Positions 8,058-17,900 of a stretch of 54,145 nucleotides of DNA are shown one piece after another. A program made the translations under genes and the position numbers. The DNA comes from Rosenbergiella australiborealis. GTDB taxonomy: Bacteria; Pseudomonadota; Gammaproteobacteria; Enterobacterales; Enterobacteriaceae. The stretch's first letter is position 1. Each line of letters opens with the position of its first letter. The notes beneath the pieces were generated by a model that saw nothing but the letters and a program-made list of their open reading frames with translations, had not been told where the DNA came from and did not search any database. The DNA lies in contig NZ_JABBFO010000015.1 of NCBI RefSeq assembly GCF_018494035.1, forward strand, positions 1 to 54,145. Reading direction: 5' to 3'.

Positions 8058-8086
8058 AATGTACGGCTTGGGTGGTAACTTGTCAA
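8058..8086 (-). promoter_or_regulatory. Sigma70 promoter of tRNA-Asn copy 1
   Basis: Minus-strand TTGACA (8081-8086), a 17-base spacer and TACATT (8058-8063). The -35 box is perfect but the -10 box is weaker than the TATTAT of the other two copies. Confidence 0.6.
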
Positions 8087-8117
8087 AATAAAAATGCCAG
8101 TTGGTAGTGCAACTGGC
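8087..8117 (-). terminator. Terminator of frmAB
   Basis: Stem GCCAGTTG/CAACTGGC (8096-8117) followed on the minus strand by a T-rich tail. It lies 43 bases beyond the frmB stop codon, fitting the end of the frmAB transcript. Confidence 0.75.
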
Positions 8118-8160
8118 GGTTTTATCATCGAAACGTACAACTAATCAACCGTTTAGCCGT

Positions 8161-9006
8161 TTACAGCTGTAAGGCTGTGGCGTGAAAGCGCATATGTTCT
8201 TCAATAAAGCTGCTAATAAAATAGTAGCTATGGTCATAATGTTCATGGTAGCGGAAATGCGCGATCATTCCACGTGCTTGACAGGCTGTTTCCAACAACT
8301 CGGTAGTGAGTTGTTCCGGGTAAAAAGGATCGTCTAAGCCTTGATCGATTAACGCAGGGGGTAAGGGTTGCCCCTGCTCTACCAAGCAGAGTGAATCCCA
8401 CTGCTGCCAGTGGCGAGTATCATGACCCAGATAAGCATTAAAGGCTTTTTGCCCCCATGCTACCCGGCTTGGCGCAACGATCGGGGCAAAGGCGGAAACG
8501 CTACTAAACCGTCCCGGATTTTTAAGCGCGATCATTAACGCGCCGTGCCCCCCCATTGAGTGTCCAGCAATAGCTTGTCGGCCATTGGTTGGAAAATGCG
8601 CCGCAATGATATTCGGTAATTCATCGACGACATACTCATACATCCGAAAGTGGCTAGCCCAAGGCTGCTCAGTCGCATTAATGTAAAAGCCAGCGCCTTG
8701 TCCCAAGTCCCAAGCACTATCATCCGCCACGTCACTACCGCGTGGGCTGGTATCCATAGCGACCACCATCACTCCGAGTTCAGCCGCGTAGCGCTGAAAA
8801 CCAGCTTTAGTGATCAGGTTTTGCTCGTTACAGGTCAATCCCGATAGCCAGTAGAGGACGGGAACAGGGCCTGTCGCCGCTTGTGGCGGGAGGTAAACCG
8901 AGAAGTTCATCATACAGTTCAGGGTGTGGGAGGTGTGTTGCCACACTTCTTGCCAGCCGCCGAAGGCATAATGTTTTTCTCGCCGAGAAAGATCAGACGT
9001 GGACAT
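8161..9006 (-). CDS. frmB: S-formylglutathione hydrolase
   Basis: A 281-residue esterase-D-type alpha/beta hydrolase that hydrolyses S-formylglutathione to formate and glutathione, the second step of glutathione-dependent formaldehyde detoxification. The nucleophile elbow GHSMGGHGAL, the acid in DQGLDDPF and the histidine in HYDHSYYF form the catalytic triad; length fits the family (about 278). The gene follows frmA by 10 bases on the same strand and both probably form one transcript ending at the hairpin 8096-8117. YeiG is a paralogue with the same activity, but the frmA linkage favours FrmB. Confidence 0.93.
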   Translation of the reverse strand: MSTSDLSRREKHYAFGGWQEVWQHTSHTLNCMMNFSVYLPPQAATGPVPVLYWLSGLTCNEQNLITKAGFQRYAAELGVMVVAMDTSPRGSDVADDSAWDLGQGAGFYINATEQPWASHFRMYEYVVDELPNIIAAHFPTNGRQAIAGHSMGGHGALMIALKNPGRFSSVSAFAPIVAPSRVAWGQKAFNAYLGHDTRHWQQWDSLCLVEQGQPLPPALIDQGLDDPFYPEQLTTELLETACQARGMIAHFRYHEHYDHSYYFISSFIEEHMRFHATALQL

Positions 9007-9016
9007 CCTCGCCCCC

Positions 9017-10126
9017 TTAGTAACGGATCACGGTACGAATGGATTTTCCTTGATGCATCAGATCGAAAGCCTGATTAATTTCATCTAAGGATAAGGTGTG
9101 GGTGACAAAAGGGGCGAGATCAATTTTTCCGGCCATCGCGTCTTTCACCATTCCGGGTAACTGGCTGCGACCTTTTACACCGCCGAAGGCGGAGCCTTTC
9201 CAGCTACGGCCGGTGACCAGCTGGAATGGACGGGTTGCAATCTCTTTGCCCGCACCGGCCACACCAATAATGATTGATTGACCCCAGCCACGGTGTGCGC
9301 TCTCTAATGCTTGGCGCATAACGTCGACATTACCAATGCACTCAAATGTATGATCGATGCCCCATTTATTTTTCTCTAATAAGACGTCTTTAATCGACTT
9401 TTCGTGGTCTTTCGGATTGATGCACTCGGTGGCGCCGAAGCGTTTTGCCAGTTCAAATTTCGCAGGGTTAGTATCAATCGCAATAATTTTACCTGCCTTC
9501 GCTTGGCGTGCCCCCTGGATCACCGCTAAGCCGATGGCGCCAAGGCCAAAGACCGCCACAGAGTCGCCTTCTTGCACTTTAGCGGTGTTATGAACGGCGC
9601 CGATACCGGTGGTAACACCGCAGCCCAGTAAACAGACCTGCTCGTGATTGGCATCGGGCGTAATTTTGGCAAGAGAAACCTCGGCGACGACGGAGTATTC
9701 GCTAAAGGTTGAACATCCCATATAGTGATAAATAGGTTTTCCTTGATAGGAAAAACGGGTTGTGCCATCCGGCATCACCCCTTTTCCTTGCGTCTCACGC
9801 ACGGCGACACATAAGTTAGTTTTACCCGATTGGCAGAATTCACACTCGCCACACTCAGCGGTATACAGTGGGATCACGTGGTCACCGACTTGTACGCTGG
9901 TGACGCCTTCGCCGACTTCAACCACCACGCCTGCACCTTCGTGGCCCAATACTACCGGAAATAAACCTTCCGGATCCTCCCCTGAAAGCGTAAAGGCATC
10001 GGTATGACAAACGCCAGTGTGTGTATTTTTAATTAATACTTCCCCTCTTTTTGGGGATTCAACATCAATTTCAACAATTTCTAGCGGTTGATTCGGTGCA
10101 AAAGCAACGGCAGCACGTGATTTCAT
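9017..10126 (-). CDS. frmA: S-(hydroxymethyl)glutathione dehydrogenase (class III ADH)
   Basis: A 369-residue zinc-dependent class III alcohol dehydrogenase oxidising S-(hydroxymethyl)glutathione to S-formylglutathione with NAD. The catalytic zinc site ([12 protein letters not shown] and GHEGAG), the four-cysteine structural zinc cluster ([15 protein letters not shown]) and the Rossmann motif [13 protein letters not shown] are all present. AAGGA lies upstream of the ATG. In E. coli the operon begins with the repressor gene frmR; no frmR precedes frmA here, so regulation must differ or FrmR is encoded elsewhere. Confidence 0.95.
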   Translation of the reverse strand: MKSRAAVAFAPNQPLEIVEIDVESPKRGEVLIKNTHTGVCHTDAFTLSGEDPEGLFPVVLGHEGAGVVVEVGEGVTSVQVGDHVIPLYTAECGECEFCQSGKTNLCVAVRETQGKGVMPDGTTRFSYQGKPIYHYMGCSTFSEYSVVAEVSLAKITPDANHEQVCLLGCGVTTGIGAVHNTAKVQEGDSVAVFGLGAIGLAVIQGARQAKAGKIIAIDTNPAKFELAKRFGATECINPKDHEKSIKDVLLEKNKWGIDHTFECIGNVDVMRQALESAHRGWGQSIIIGVAGAGKEIATRPFQLVTGRSWKGSAFGGVKGRSQLPGMVKDAMAGKIDLAPFVTHTLSLDEINQAFDLMHQGKSIRTVIRY

Positions 10127-10392
10127 AAAGACGATCCTTTAGGGAGTAAATAGCGCAAAGTTATAAGTGTAGTTTTGCTTACTGTCAGTGGAAAGGGAAA
10201 ATCGCTGACTGAGTTAACGGTAAATGCTTTCTTATTACCTAAGCATTTTTTTGATAACGCTGCAAAGGGCTATCTTCGGGTCATCCTATCCTTAAGGAAG
10301 TGATTAGAGCAAGTCATCCCCTTGAGTCATCGGATACTCGGGATTCAATGAATTAACCATCAGCAGGGCTAACCTTCGACCCACCACGTTCA
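10127..10392. other. Intergenic region, frmA / nasR
   Basis: This part of the 319-bp gap between divergent frmA and nasR holds no gene. It should carry the frmA promoter. I see no clear FrmR-type operator and no good NtrC site. Confidence 0.4.
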
Positions 10393-10410
10393 ATGGCATA
10401 TTTTTTGCTT
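10393..10410 (+). promoter_or_regulatory. Sigma54 promoter of nasR
   Basis: ATGGCATATTTTTTGCTT has the invariant GG (10395-10396) and GC (10407-10408) separated by exactly ten bases, close to the TGGCAC-N5-TTGCW consensus. The predicted start lies about 27 bases before the nasR ATG. No convincing enhancer was found upstream. Confidence 0.65.
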
Positions 10411-10445
10411 CGGAGATACATCGTTTTCCTTGGTTAGATTTACTT

Positions 10446-11663
10446 ATGGCGCTTACTGCTCTTGATTTTCTTCAGGCCTCAAAGAAAAGTGAAATTACTT
10501 GTTTGCAACAGCTATTGCAGATGGGAAAGCTAGTTGGCGCTGTCAGTCAACTTATTCATATGCTGCAGCGTGAGCGCGGTACCGCCAATATTTATTTATG
10601 TTCGCAAGGTGAAACCTGGGCTGATCGCCTAAATGACCATTGCTTACAGGTACAAACGGCGGAGCAAGCCGTCGACCAACACCTTCAAGCACTGAATATG
10701 ACTGAACTGAGTCTTTCTAATCCTTCTCGTTTGTACAGCCGCATCGCCGCTGTATTGCATAGTTTGAGTACCTTACCGCTATTGCGCCAGAACATTCAGA
10801 GGCAGAGGGTCACGCAACCTCAGGCTATGCGTCAGTATTGCGAGGTGATCAGCACCTTACTGGCACTGGTCTATGAAACTGCCGATGCCTCGGGGGACCC
10901 TTCCATTTCACGAGCACTCTTGGCATTGTTCAGTTTTATTCAAGGTAAGGAGCTGGCGGGGCAGGAGCGTGCGCTGGCGGCAGCGGGCTTTACGGCTGGT
11001 CAATTTGACTCGGCCATGCATCAACAGCTTATCGCGTTAATTGACGGCCAAGAGCGTTGCTTTCAGACCTTTAGTCAGTTTGCGGATACGCGTAGCCTTG
11101 CACTTTGGCAACAACAATTAAGTCGCGACAGCAGCGAGTTTGAACGTTTTCGTCGTATTGCCTGTACTCAAACGACACCTAATACTCAGTCTCTCGATGC
11201 TGCGCTGCGCTGGTTTGAATTAACGACGTTACGTATTGACGGGATGAAACAGCTGGAGGATGAGCTAGAATCAGTATTGATGGCCTGTTGCCGTCAACGT
11301 CTACAGGATGCACAGACCGCCTATGAACAGCAAAACCAAGAGATTGTGCAGATCCCACTCGCTGATCATCACTATGCCTCGCACCTATCCCCGCAGTTAA
11401 ATCTATCTATTCTTGAGCTCGTTGAACAGCAGGCACGACAGTTACAAGCGCAAGATACCGAATTGGCGGTGTTACGTGCCACTCTTGCCGAACGAAAACT
11501 TCTGGAACGTGCTAAAGGGTTATTAATCGACCATCACGGTATGACGGAGCAACAGGCACATAAGACATTACGTGATATGGCAATGAAGCAGAATAAAAAG
11601 ATTGTGGAGATTACTGAGGCGATGTTTGCGGTGGCTGACATCTTGGCAAAGCGGGGAGCGTAA
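10446..11663 (+). CDS. nasR: Nitrate/nitrite-responsive antiterminator NasR
   Basis: A 405-residue cytoplasmic regulator that senses nitrate or nitrite with an N-terminal NIT domain (about residues 30-270; note the QRERGTANIYL motif) and binds leader RNA with a C-terminal ANTAR domain (about 345-400; ERAKGLLIDHHGMTEQQAHK then LRDMAMKQNKKI). In Klebsiella NasR prevents termination in the nasF leader when nitrate or nitrite is present. The matching RNA target lies 160 bases downstream of this gene. The start codon has only a weak ribosome binding site but no better one is available. A sigma54-type promoter lies directly upstream. Confidence 0.93.
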   Translation: MALTALDFLQASKKSEITCLQQLLQMGKLVGAVSQLIHMLQRERGTANIYLCSQGETWADRLNDHCLQVQTAEQAVDQHLQALNMTELSLSNPSRLYSRIAAVLHSLSTLPLLRQNIQRQRVTQPQAMRQYCEVISTLLALVYETADASGDPSISRALLALFSFIQGKELAGQERALAAAGFTAGQFDSAMHQQLIALIDGQERCFQTFSQFADTRSLALWQQQLSRDSSEFERFRRIACTQTTPNTQSLDAALRWFELTTLRIDGMKQLEDELESVLMACCRQRLQDAQTAYEQQNQEIVQIPLADHHYASHLSPQLNLSILELVEQQARQLQAQDTELAVLRATLAERKLLERAKGLLIDHHGMTEQQAHKTLRDMAMKQNKKIVEITEAMFAVADILAKRGA

Positions 11664-11677
11664 AAGCGCGGTCTGGC

Positions 11678-11726
11678 TGCACTATCGGCGTGCCACCTAA
11701 AACCGGTTGTGCTCTGATACAGTGCA
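11678..11726 (+). promoter_or_regulatory. Two NtrC-like enhancer sites upstream of nasF
   Basis: TGCACTATCGGCGTGCC (11678-11694) and TGCTCTGATACAGTGCA (11710-11726) both match the 17-bp NtrC palindrome TGCACY-N5-RGTGCA with few deviations. Their centres are 32 bp apart, about three helical turns. The proximal centre lies 85 bp before the GC of the -12 element. Confidence 0.7.
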
Positions 11727-11788
11727 CGAACCGACATAAGTATCGATGACAAAACGGCTACTCGTCGACATATCAATAAGTTGGAAAG

Positions 11789-11806
11789 TTGGCATATAAG
11801 CTGCAT
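11789..11806 (+). promoter_or_regulatory. Sigma54 promoter of the nas operon
   Basis: TTGGCATATAAGCTGCAT contains GG (11791-11792) and GC (11803-11804) with a ten-base interval, the sigma54 -24/-12 signature. Transcription should start near 11815, giving a leader of about 128 bases before nasF. Confidence 0.8.
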
Positions 11807-11826
11807 TTACGCTTAATAGATAACGA

Positions 11827-11913
11827 CTAAGCCAACGGCGGTTTAGTGAGAGTTACGGATAATGGCGTCCGTTAGCGTTTAGGAAACTAAATGCTAACTG
11901 GACGTTTTTTTTT
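11827..11913 (+). ncRNA. NasR-responsive leader: dual hexaloop plus terminator
   Basis: The leader contains the two-hairpin ANTAR target. P1 (11827-11846) has stem CTAAGCC/GGTTTAG and hexaloop AACGGC. P2 (11855-11872) has stem ACGGAT/GTCCGT and hexaloop AATGGC. Both loops have A at position 1 and G at position 4, the conserved bases of the motif. The 3' arm of P2 overlaps the 5' arm of a long terminator hairpin (11866-11904; outer arms CGTCC/GGACG, tip TTTAG-GAAA-CTAAA) followed by nine T (11905-11913). Binding of nitrate-activated NasR to P1-P2 should therefore block terminator formation and let transcription enter nasF. Confidence 0.88.
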
Positions 11914-11943
11914 GCCTATTTTTCAACCTAACAGGAAGCTGCA

Positions 11944-13206
11944 ATGAAGCAAGACGACAAAAAATATTCCGGGCAGTTCAGCCGCCGTGGCTTTCTTGCC
12001 GGGAGCGTTGCCCTCGGTAGCAGTATGATGATCCCCGGCTTTATGAATAGTGTCTGGGCGGCGGGCACCGATGCGCCAGAAAAAAAAGAGATCCGTGTCG
12101 GGTTTATTCCTCTTACCGATTGCGCATCGGTAGTTATGGCCTCGGTGAAAAAATTCGATGAGAAATACGGGATCAAAATTATCCTAAGCAAAGAGTCGAG
12201 TTGGGCTTCTGTTCGCGACAAATTGATCTCCGGTGAGCTTGATGCTGCCCATGTTCTCTACGGATTGGTCTACGGTCTACAAGTAGGCGCTGCTGGTCCA
12301 CAGCATGATATGGCGATGCTGATGACGATTAATAATAATGGGCAGGCAATTACTCTGAGTCATCAACTTCAGCAAGCCGGAGTTACCGAGGATGCTTCGC
12401 TTAAAAAAGTGGTCGATGCCAGCCCCAAAGGTACCTATACCTTTGCACAAACATTCCCCACAGGCACCCACGCGATGTGGCTGTATTACTGGCTCGCCAA
12501 CGCAGGGATCCATCCCTTTAATGATGTGCGTAATGTCGTGGTACCGCCACCACAAATGGTCGTCAATATGAAAATTGGCAATATGAGTGGTTATTGTGTT
12601 GGCGAACCTTGGAACCAGCGGGCAATTATTGATGAGATTGGTTTCACGGCCATCACGTCCCAAGCTATTTGGCCCGATCATCCTGAAAAAGTGCTCGGTA
12701 CCACGGCTTCATGGGTGGCAGCCAATCCTAATGCCGCGCGAGCCTTGACCGCCGCCGTTCTTGAGGCATCACGCTGGATTGACACCTCTGATGCTAACCG
12801 TATCGAAACCTCGCAAGTCGTCGCGCAGCGCGCCTATATCAATACGGCCGTTGATACCATTCAGGGAAGGATGCTTGGCGACTACGAAAATGGGCTTGGA
12901 AAAAAATGGAAAGATGCCCATAGCATGCGTTTCTTTCACGATGGCGCGGTGAACTTTCCCTATCTGTCCGACGGTATGTGGTTTTTGACCCAGCAAAAAC
13001 GTTGGGGGCTGATCGATAAAGAGCCCGACTATCTCGCTGTTGCGAAAAAAATTAACCGTATTGATATCTATAAGCAGGCAGCCAGCGCGGTTGGGGGTAT
13101 CGCTTTACCGTCTAGTGATTGCCGAAGCAGTAAGTTAATGGATGGCAAAGTTTGGGATGGCAGTCAGCCTGCCGAGTATGCCAACAGTTTTGCGATGAAA
13201 CGCTAA
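11944..13206 (+). CDS. nasF: Nitrate/nitrite ABC transporter, binding protein
   Basis: A 420-residue periplasmic nitrate-binding protein of the NrtA/NasF family. The N-terminus has a twin-arginine-type signal (SRRGFLAGSVALGSSMM, cleavage near WAAG), and the mature part begins KKEIRVGFIPLTDCASV, a hallmark of the family. Motifs such as LISGELDAAHVLYGL, FPTGTHAMWLYYWLANAGI and NMKIGNMSGYCVGEPWN fit. AGGAAG lies just before the ATG. It is the first gene of the nas operon, directly behind the NasR-controlled leader. nasE follows after 12 bases. Confidence 0.95.
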   Translation: MKQDDKKYSGQFSRRGFLAGSVALGSSMMIPGFMNSVWAAGTDAPEKKEIRVGFIPLTDCASVVMASVKKFDEKYGIKIILSKESSWASVRDKLISGELDAAHVLYGLVYGLQVGAAGPQHDMAMLMTINNNGQAITLSHQLQQAGVTEDASLKKVVDASPKGTYTFAQTFPTGTHAMWLYYWLANAGIHPFNDVRNVVVPPPQMVVNMKIGNMSGYCVGEPWNQRAIIDEIGFTAITSQAIWPDHPEKVLGTTASWVAANPNAARALTAAVLEASRWIDTSDANRIETSQVVAQRAYINTAVDTIQGRMLGDYENGLGKKWKDAHSMRFFHDGAVNFPYLSDGMWFLTQQKRWGLIDKEPDYLAVAKKINRIDIYKQAASAVGGIALPSSDCRSSKLMDGKVWDGSQPAEYANSFAMKR

Positions 13207-13218
13207 GAGAGGCTCACG

Positions 13219-14112
13219 ATGTCTACACATTCAAAAACCCCTGTCACCTTAGCGGAATCGGTGAATACAGAAGTTGTCGGGCGAACGACCGCAAAAACGA
13301 AGGTGGATAAATCGCCGGCTAGCGAGGGAAAGTCGGCTGTTTTACGCCGTGTTATGCAAAAGATTATCCCCGGTCTGTTGGGCGTAGTTGTGCTACTGGT
13401 TATTTGGCAGATTGCGGCCCTAAATAGCAAGGGGTTCCCCACGCCGTTCAAAACCTGGGAGGCGGCCAAGGTGATATTTTCCGACCCGTTTTATATTGCG
13501 GGGCCCAATGATATGGGTATCGGTTGGAACGTATTAGCCTCGCTTAAACGGGTTGCTATCGGTTTTGGTTTAGCGGTTATCGTCGGTATTCCTGCGGGCT
13601 TTCTGATCGGTCGTTTTCAGTTTGTGGCCAACATGTTTAACCCCATTATTTCGCTGCTGCGTCCCGTCAGCCCTTTGGCATGGTTACCGATTGGTTTGCT
13701 GTTGTTCCAGCGTGCCGAGCCTGCGTCGGCGTGGACGATTTTTATCTGCTCAATCTGGCCGATGATCCTTAACACCGCGGAGGGCGTAAAGCGCATCCCA
13801 CAGGATTACTTGAATGTTGCACGGGTACTGAAACTGAGCGAATTCACCGTGATGCGAAAAATTCTCTTTCCTGCTGTATTGCCCTACATCCTAACCGGTG
13901 TGCGCTTATCGATAGGGATTGCGTGGTTGGTGATCGTCGCGGCGGAAATGCTAACGGGGGGCGTAGGTATCGGCTTTTGGATCTGGAATGAGTGGAACAA
14001 CCTTAACGTTGAAAACATCATTGTTGCCATTTTGTTGATTGGTGTGGTGGGTATGCTGCTGGAGCTTGGCCTCATGGCGATAGCGCGTCGTTTTAGTTAT
14101 GAGAATCGATAA
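13219..14112 (+). CDS. nasE: Nitrate/nitrite ABC transporter, permease
   Basis: A 297-residue inner-membrane permease of the NrtB family. After a charged cytoplasmic N-terminus of about 50 residues there are some six membrane segments and the ABC-permease EAA-like loop (ARVLKLSEFTVMRKILFPAVLPYI). It would pass nitrate or nitrite delivered by NasF into the cytoplasm, powered by NasD. It has a GAGAGG ribosome binding site and lies in tight spacing (12 bases on each side) within the operon. Confidence 0.94.
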   Translation: MSTHSKTPVTLAESVNTEVVGRTTAKTKVDKSPASEGKSAVLRRVMQKIIPGLLGVVVLLVIWQIAALNSKGFPTPFKTWEAAKVIFSDPFYIAGPNDMGIGWNVLASLKRVAIGFGLAVIVGIPAGFLIGRFQFVANMFNPIISLLRPVSPLAWLPIGLLLFQRAEPASAWTIFICSIWPMILNTAEGVKRIPQDYLNVARVLKLSEFTVMRKILFPAVLPYILTGVRLSIGIAWLVIVAAEMLTGGVGIGFWIWNEWNNLNVENIIVAILLIGVVGMLLELGLMAIARRFSYENR

Positions 14113-14124
14113 CAGGAGCCCGAG

Positions 14125-14922
14125 ATGAAAACGGAAAAAAGTATTATCCGCGTCGAGAACGTAAGTCAACGTTTTGCTACGCCGAAAGGGGTATTTTTAG
14201 CCCTCGATAACGTGAGTTTTGCTATCGCTAAAGGCGAAACGGTTAGCCTTATTGGCCATTCGGGGTGTGGTAAATCAACATTACTCAACCTCATTGCTGG
14301 ACTGAGTCGGCCATCAGAAGGGGTATTACTTTGCGATAATCAAGAAATTATCGGCCCTGGACCGGAGCGTGGCGTGGTGTTTCAAAATCACTCGCTACTT
14401 CCGTGGCTATCAGCCTATGACAACGTTGCATTGGCGGTAAGGCAGGTATTTAAGGGCGAGATGAGCAAATCTGAGATGCACGATTGGATAGTCCTTAACC
14501 TTGAATTGGTGCATATGGGGCATGCAATGGATAAGCGTCCTAATGAGATTTCAGGCGGGATGAAACAGCGTGTCGGCATTGCACGTGCGTTAGCGATGAA
14601 GCCAAAAGTATTGCTTATGGATGAACCCTTTGGGGCACTTGATGCGCTGACTCGTGCACATCTACAAGATGCGGTTATGGACATTCAAGGGCGACTCAAT
14701 ACCACCCTTTTATTGATCACTCATGATGTTGATGAGGCTGTGCTGCTTTCAGATAGAGTTATGATGATGACCAACGGTCCGGCGGCGAAGGTCGGTGAAA
14801 TTTTACATGTCGACCTAGAGCGACCGCGTTCGCGGCTAGCGCTAGCTAATGACCCATTATTTCATCAATACCGTCAGCAAGTGTTGCAATTTCTTCATGA
14901 AAAACATCGGGCAGTAGCCTGA
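14125..14922 (+). CDS. nasD: Nitrate/nitrite ABC transporter, ATPase
   Basis: A 265-residue ATP-binding subunit. Walker A is GHSGCGKST, the signature is ISGGMKQRVGIARAL, Walker B is VLLMDEPFGALD and the switch histidine is in LLITHDVDEA. It drives nitrate import together with the NasE permease and NasF binding protein. Single-domain NasD lacks the solute-binding C-terminal extension seen in cyanobacterial NrtC. The ribosome binding site is AGGAG; the next gene starts 22 bases after the stop. Confidence 0.95.
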   Translation: MKTEKSIIRVENVSQRFATPKGVFLALDNVSFAIAKGETVSLIGHSGCGKSTLLNLIAGLSRPSEGVLLCDNQEIIGPGPERGVVFQNHSLLPWLSAYDNVALAVRQVFKGEMSKSEMHDWIVLNLELVHMGHAMDKRPNEISGGMKQRVGIARALAMKPKVLLMDEPFGALDALTRAHLQDAVMDIQGRLNTTLLLITHDVDEAVLLSDRVMMMTNGPAAKVGEILHVDLERPRSRLALANDPLFHQYRQQVLQFLHEKHRAVA

Positions 14923-14944
14923 TAGCACAGTCAGGATCGTCGCA

Positions 14945-17900
14945 ATGGATAGACCTACACTGATCGTGATTGGGAATGGCATGGCCGGTATAAGGCTCGT
15001 CGAACGGTTATGCCAACATGCGGCAGGACAATTTCATATTGTGGTGGTGGGTGACGAACCCCACACTGCCTACAACCGTATATTGTTAACCCCCGTATTG
15101 TCCGCAGAGAAGTCTTTCTCGGAGATCATCACCCATGATGTTGAGTGGTACGCGCGTCATAATGTCACACTGCTTCGTGGCGTGACAGTAAGCGCCATCT
15201 GCCGTGATACCCGAAAAATTCAGGCGGGCGAACATATACTTGCCTATGACCATCTGGTGATTGCTACAGGTTCGCAACCTTTTATGCCTGCGTTACCCGG
15301 CAATGACTTAGCCGGTATTTATGGCTTTCGTCGTCAACAGGATGTCGAGGGTATTTTGCATCAACAGTATGCCGGACAACCGGCCGTGGTCATTGGCGGG
15401 GGAGTATTAGGGATTGAGGCTGCGGTAGGGCTAGCGATGCGTGGTATGGCGGTCACTTTGTTACATCGAGGGTCGCACCTGATGGATCAGCAGCTCGATG
15501 CGTTTGCGGCTAAGCTATTGAGCGACAGTTTGTTACTCCGCGGTGTGCAGACATTATTACAGGCAAATACCGCCGCTTATTTGGGGAATACCGATAACCA
15601 TGTACAGGCGGTGATGCTCAATGATGGACGGCGTCTGCCCGCGGAGCGTGTGGTAGTCGCCGCTGGGGTACGTCCCAATATCGCTCTGGCTCAGGCAGCA
15701 GGATTAGCCTGTGACCGTGGCATACTGGTCAGTCACACATTACAAACCTCTGATCCGTGTATTTCGGCGATTGGTGAATGTTGCCAGCCAGGCCAACTTA
15801 CGCCCGGACTGGTTGCCCCTTGCTGGCAACAGGCCGAGACGCTAGCCGCACATCTCGCCGGTTTTCCGGCGACGTTACCGAAAATAAGTCATCTACCAGT
15901 ACGTCTTAAAGTCACGGGTCTAAACCTATTTAGTGTTGGGGAGCTAACGGGTGGAGACGCTGATCAAGTCCACAGCACTTTTGATCCTTTTGAAGGCCAT
16001 TATCGTCGCCTGTTATTTCGCGATAACCAACTAAAAGGTGTCTTGCTGTGGGGCGATACGAGTGATAGCGCTGGGTATTTATCTTCCCTTGAACATCCTG
16101 ACTCCCTCACCGATTCGACCCGCTTGTTCAGTCCGGTAGAGGTATCCCATGTTGTTGAATCTCAATTAACCAAAACAGAACAGTTACCCCTTAAGGTGAC
16201 GAGGAGCATTGCAATGTCTACACCCATAGTAGTCATGGTCGGGCACGGTATGGTAGGTCACCATTTCTTGCAACAGCTGGTTGAACATAAGCAACATTTA
16301 GATTACCAAATCATTGTTTTTTCGGATGAAAATTCGCCAGCTTATGATCGCGTACACCTCTCCGAGCTATTTTCTGGACGCAGTGCTGAGTCATTATCGA
16401 TGGTGGAGGAGGGTTTTTTTAAGACAACCGGTATTGAACTGCGACTGGGTCAACGCATCGAACACATTGATACGCGCAGGCGTGTGGTGATTGACCAACA
16501 CGGGCACGAGACACCCTACGATCGCTTAGTCCTGGCCACCGGCTCCTATCCCTTTGTCCCACCTATTGCAGGAAATGACCTACCGGGATGTCAGGTCTAT
16601 CGCACCCTTGACGACTTGGCAGCGATCAAAGCCAGTGCGGAACAGGGCAAGGTAGGGGTAGTTGTAGGGGGTGGCTTATTAGGACTTGAAGCGGCTAATG
16701 CGCTCAAGCATCTTGGTCTAGAAACGCATGTGGTCGAGTTTGCTCCACGTCTTATGGGCGTGCAACTGGATGATGAGGGAGCCGCGATGCTGCGCCGTAA
16801 GGTTGAGGCATTAGCGGTACAGGTACACACAGACAAAGCGACCCAACAGATCGTCGCCGGTGAGACGTGCCTCTATCGTATGGAGTTTGCCGATGGTAGC
16901 CATTTGGAAACCGACTTGATTGTATTTTCAGCAGGGATCCGACCCAACGATCGTTTGGCAACAGCCTGTGGCTTGGCGGTAGGGCCTCGGGGCGGAATAG
17001 TGATTGATGATCAGTGTCGCACGTCTGATCCCGCGATTTTTGCTATCGGTGAATGTGCGCTATGGAAGGGACAAATCTTCGGTTTGGTTGCTCCCGGCTA
17101 TCAAATGGCTCGTACCTTGGCTCAGACGCTGTCCGGCAGCGAAGTTGCTTTTAACGGTGCGGATATGAGCACTAAACTCAAGCTATTGGGCGTCGAGGTC
17201 GCATCGATAGGGGATGCGCATGGTCGAACACCGGGTAGCCAGAGCTACAGCTGGATTAATGGACCAGGCGAAGTCTACAAAAAAATCGTAGTGTCGCAAG
17301 ACGGCAAACGTCTACTGGGCGCTGTACTGGTTGGCGACAGCAGTGAATATAGTACGCTACTGCAAATGATGCTAAACGATATGCCATTACCTCGCCATCC
17401 TGAACAATTAATTTTACCTGCCAGCGCAGGCGCTGCACCGCAAACATTAGGTGTCGCTGCCTTGCCAGAGAGTGCACAGATTTGCTCATGTCATAACGTG
17501 AGTAAAGCTGATATTTGTGAGGCGGTTAAAGGGGGCTGTGGCGACATGGCTGCGATTAAGGCCTGTACGCGTGCAGCAACAGGTTGCGGGGGTTGTGCCG
17601 CATTGACCAAACAGGTGATGGAGTTTGCCCTGACTGAGCAGGGTGTTGAAGTGAAGAAGGATGTTTGTGAGCATTTCGCTTATTCGCGCCAAGAGCTCTA
17701 TCATCTGGTTCGCCTCGGTCATATTCGGACGTGGGATGCATTATTAAGTCAGTATGGTCAGGGTCACGGCTGTGAAATTTGTAAGCCGTTAGTGGGATCG
17801 ATTCTCGCCTCGTGTTGGAATGATTACCTTCTCAAACCCCAGCATTTACCTTTACAAGATACCAACGACCGCTTCTTCGCGAATATCCAGAAAGATGGGA

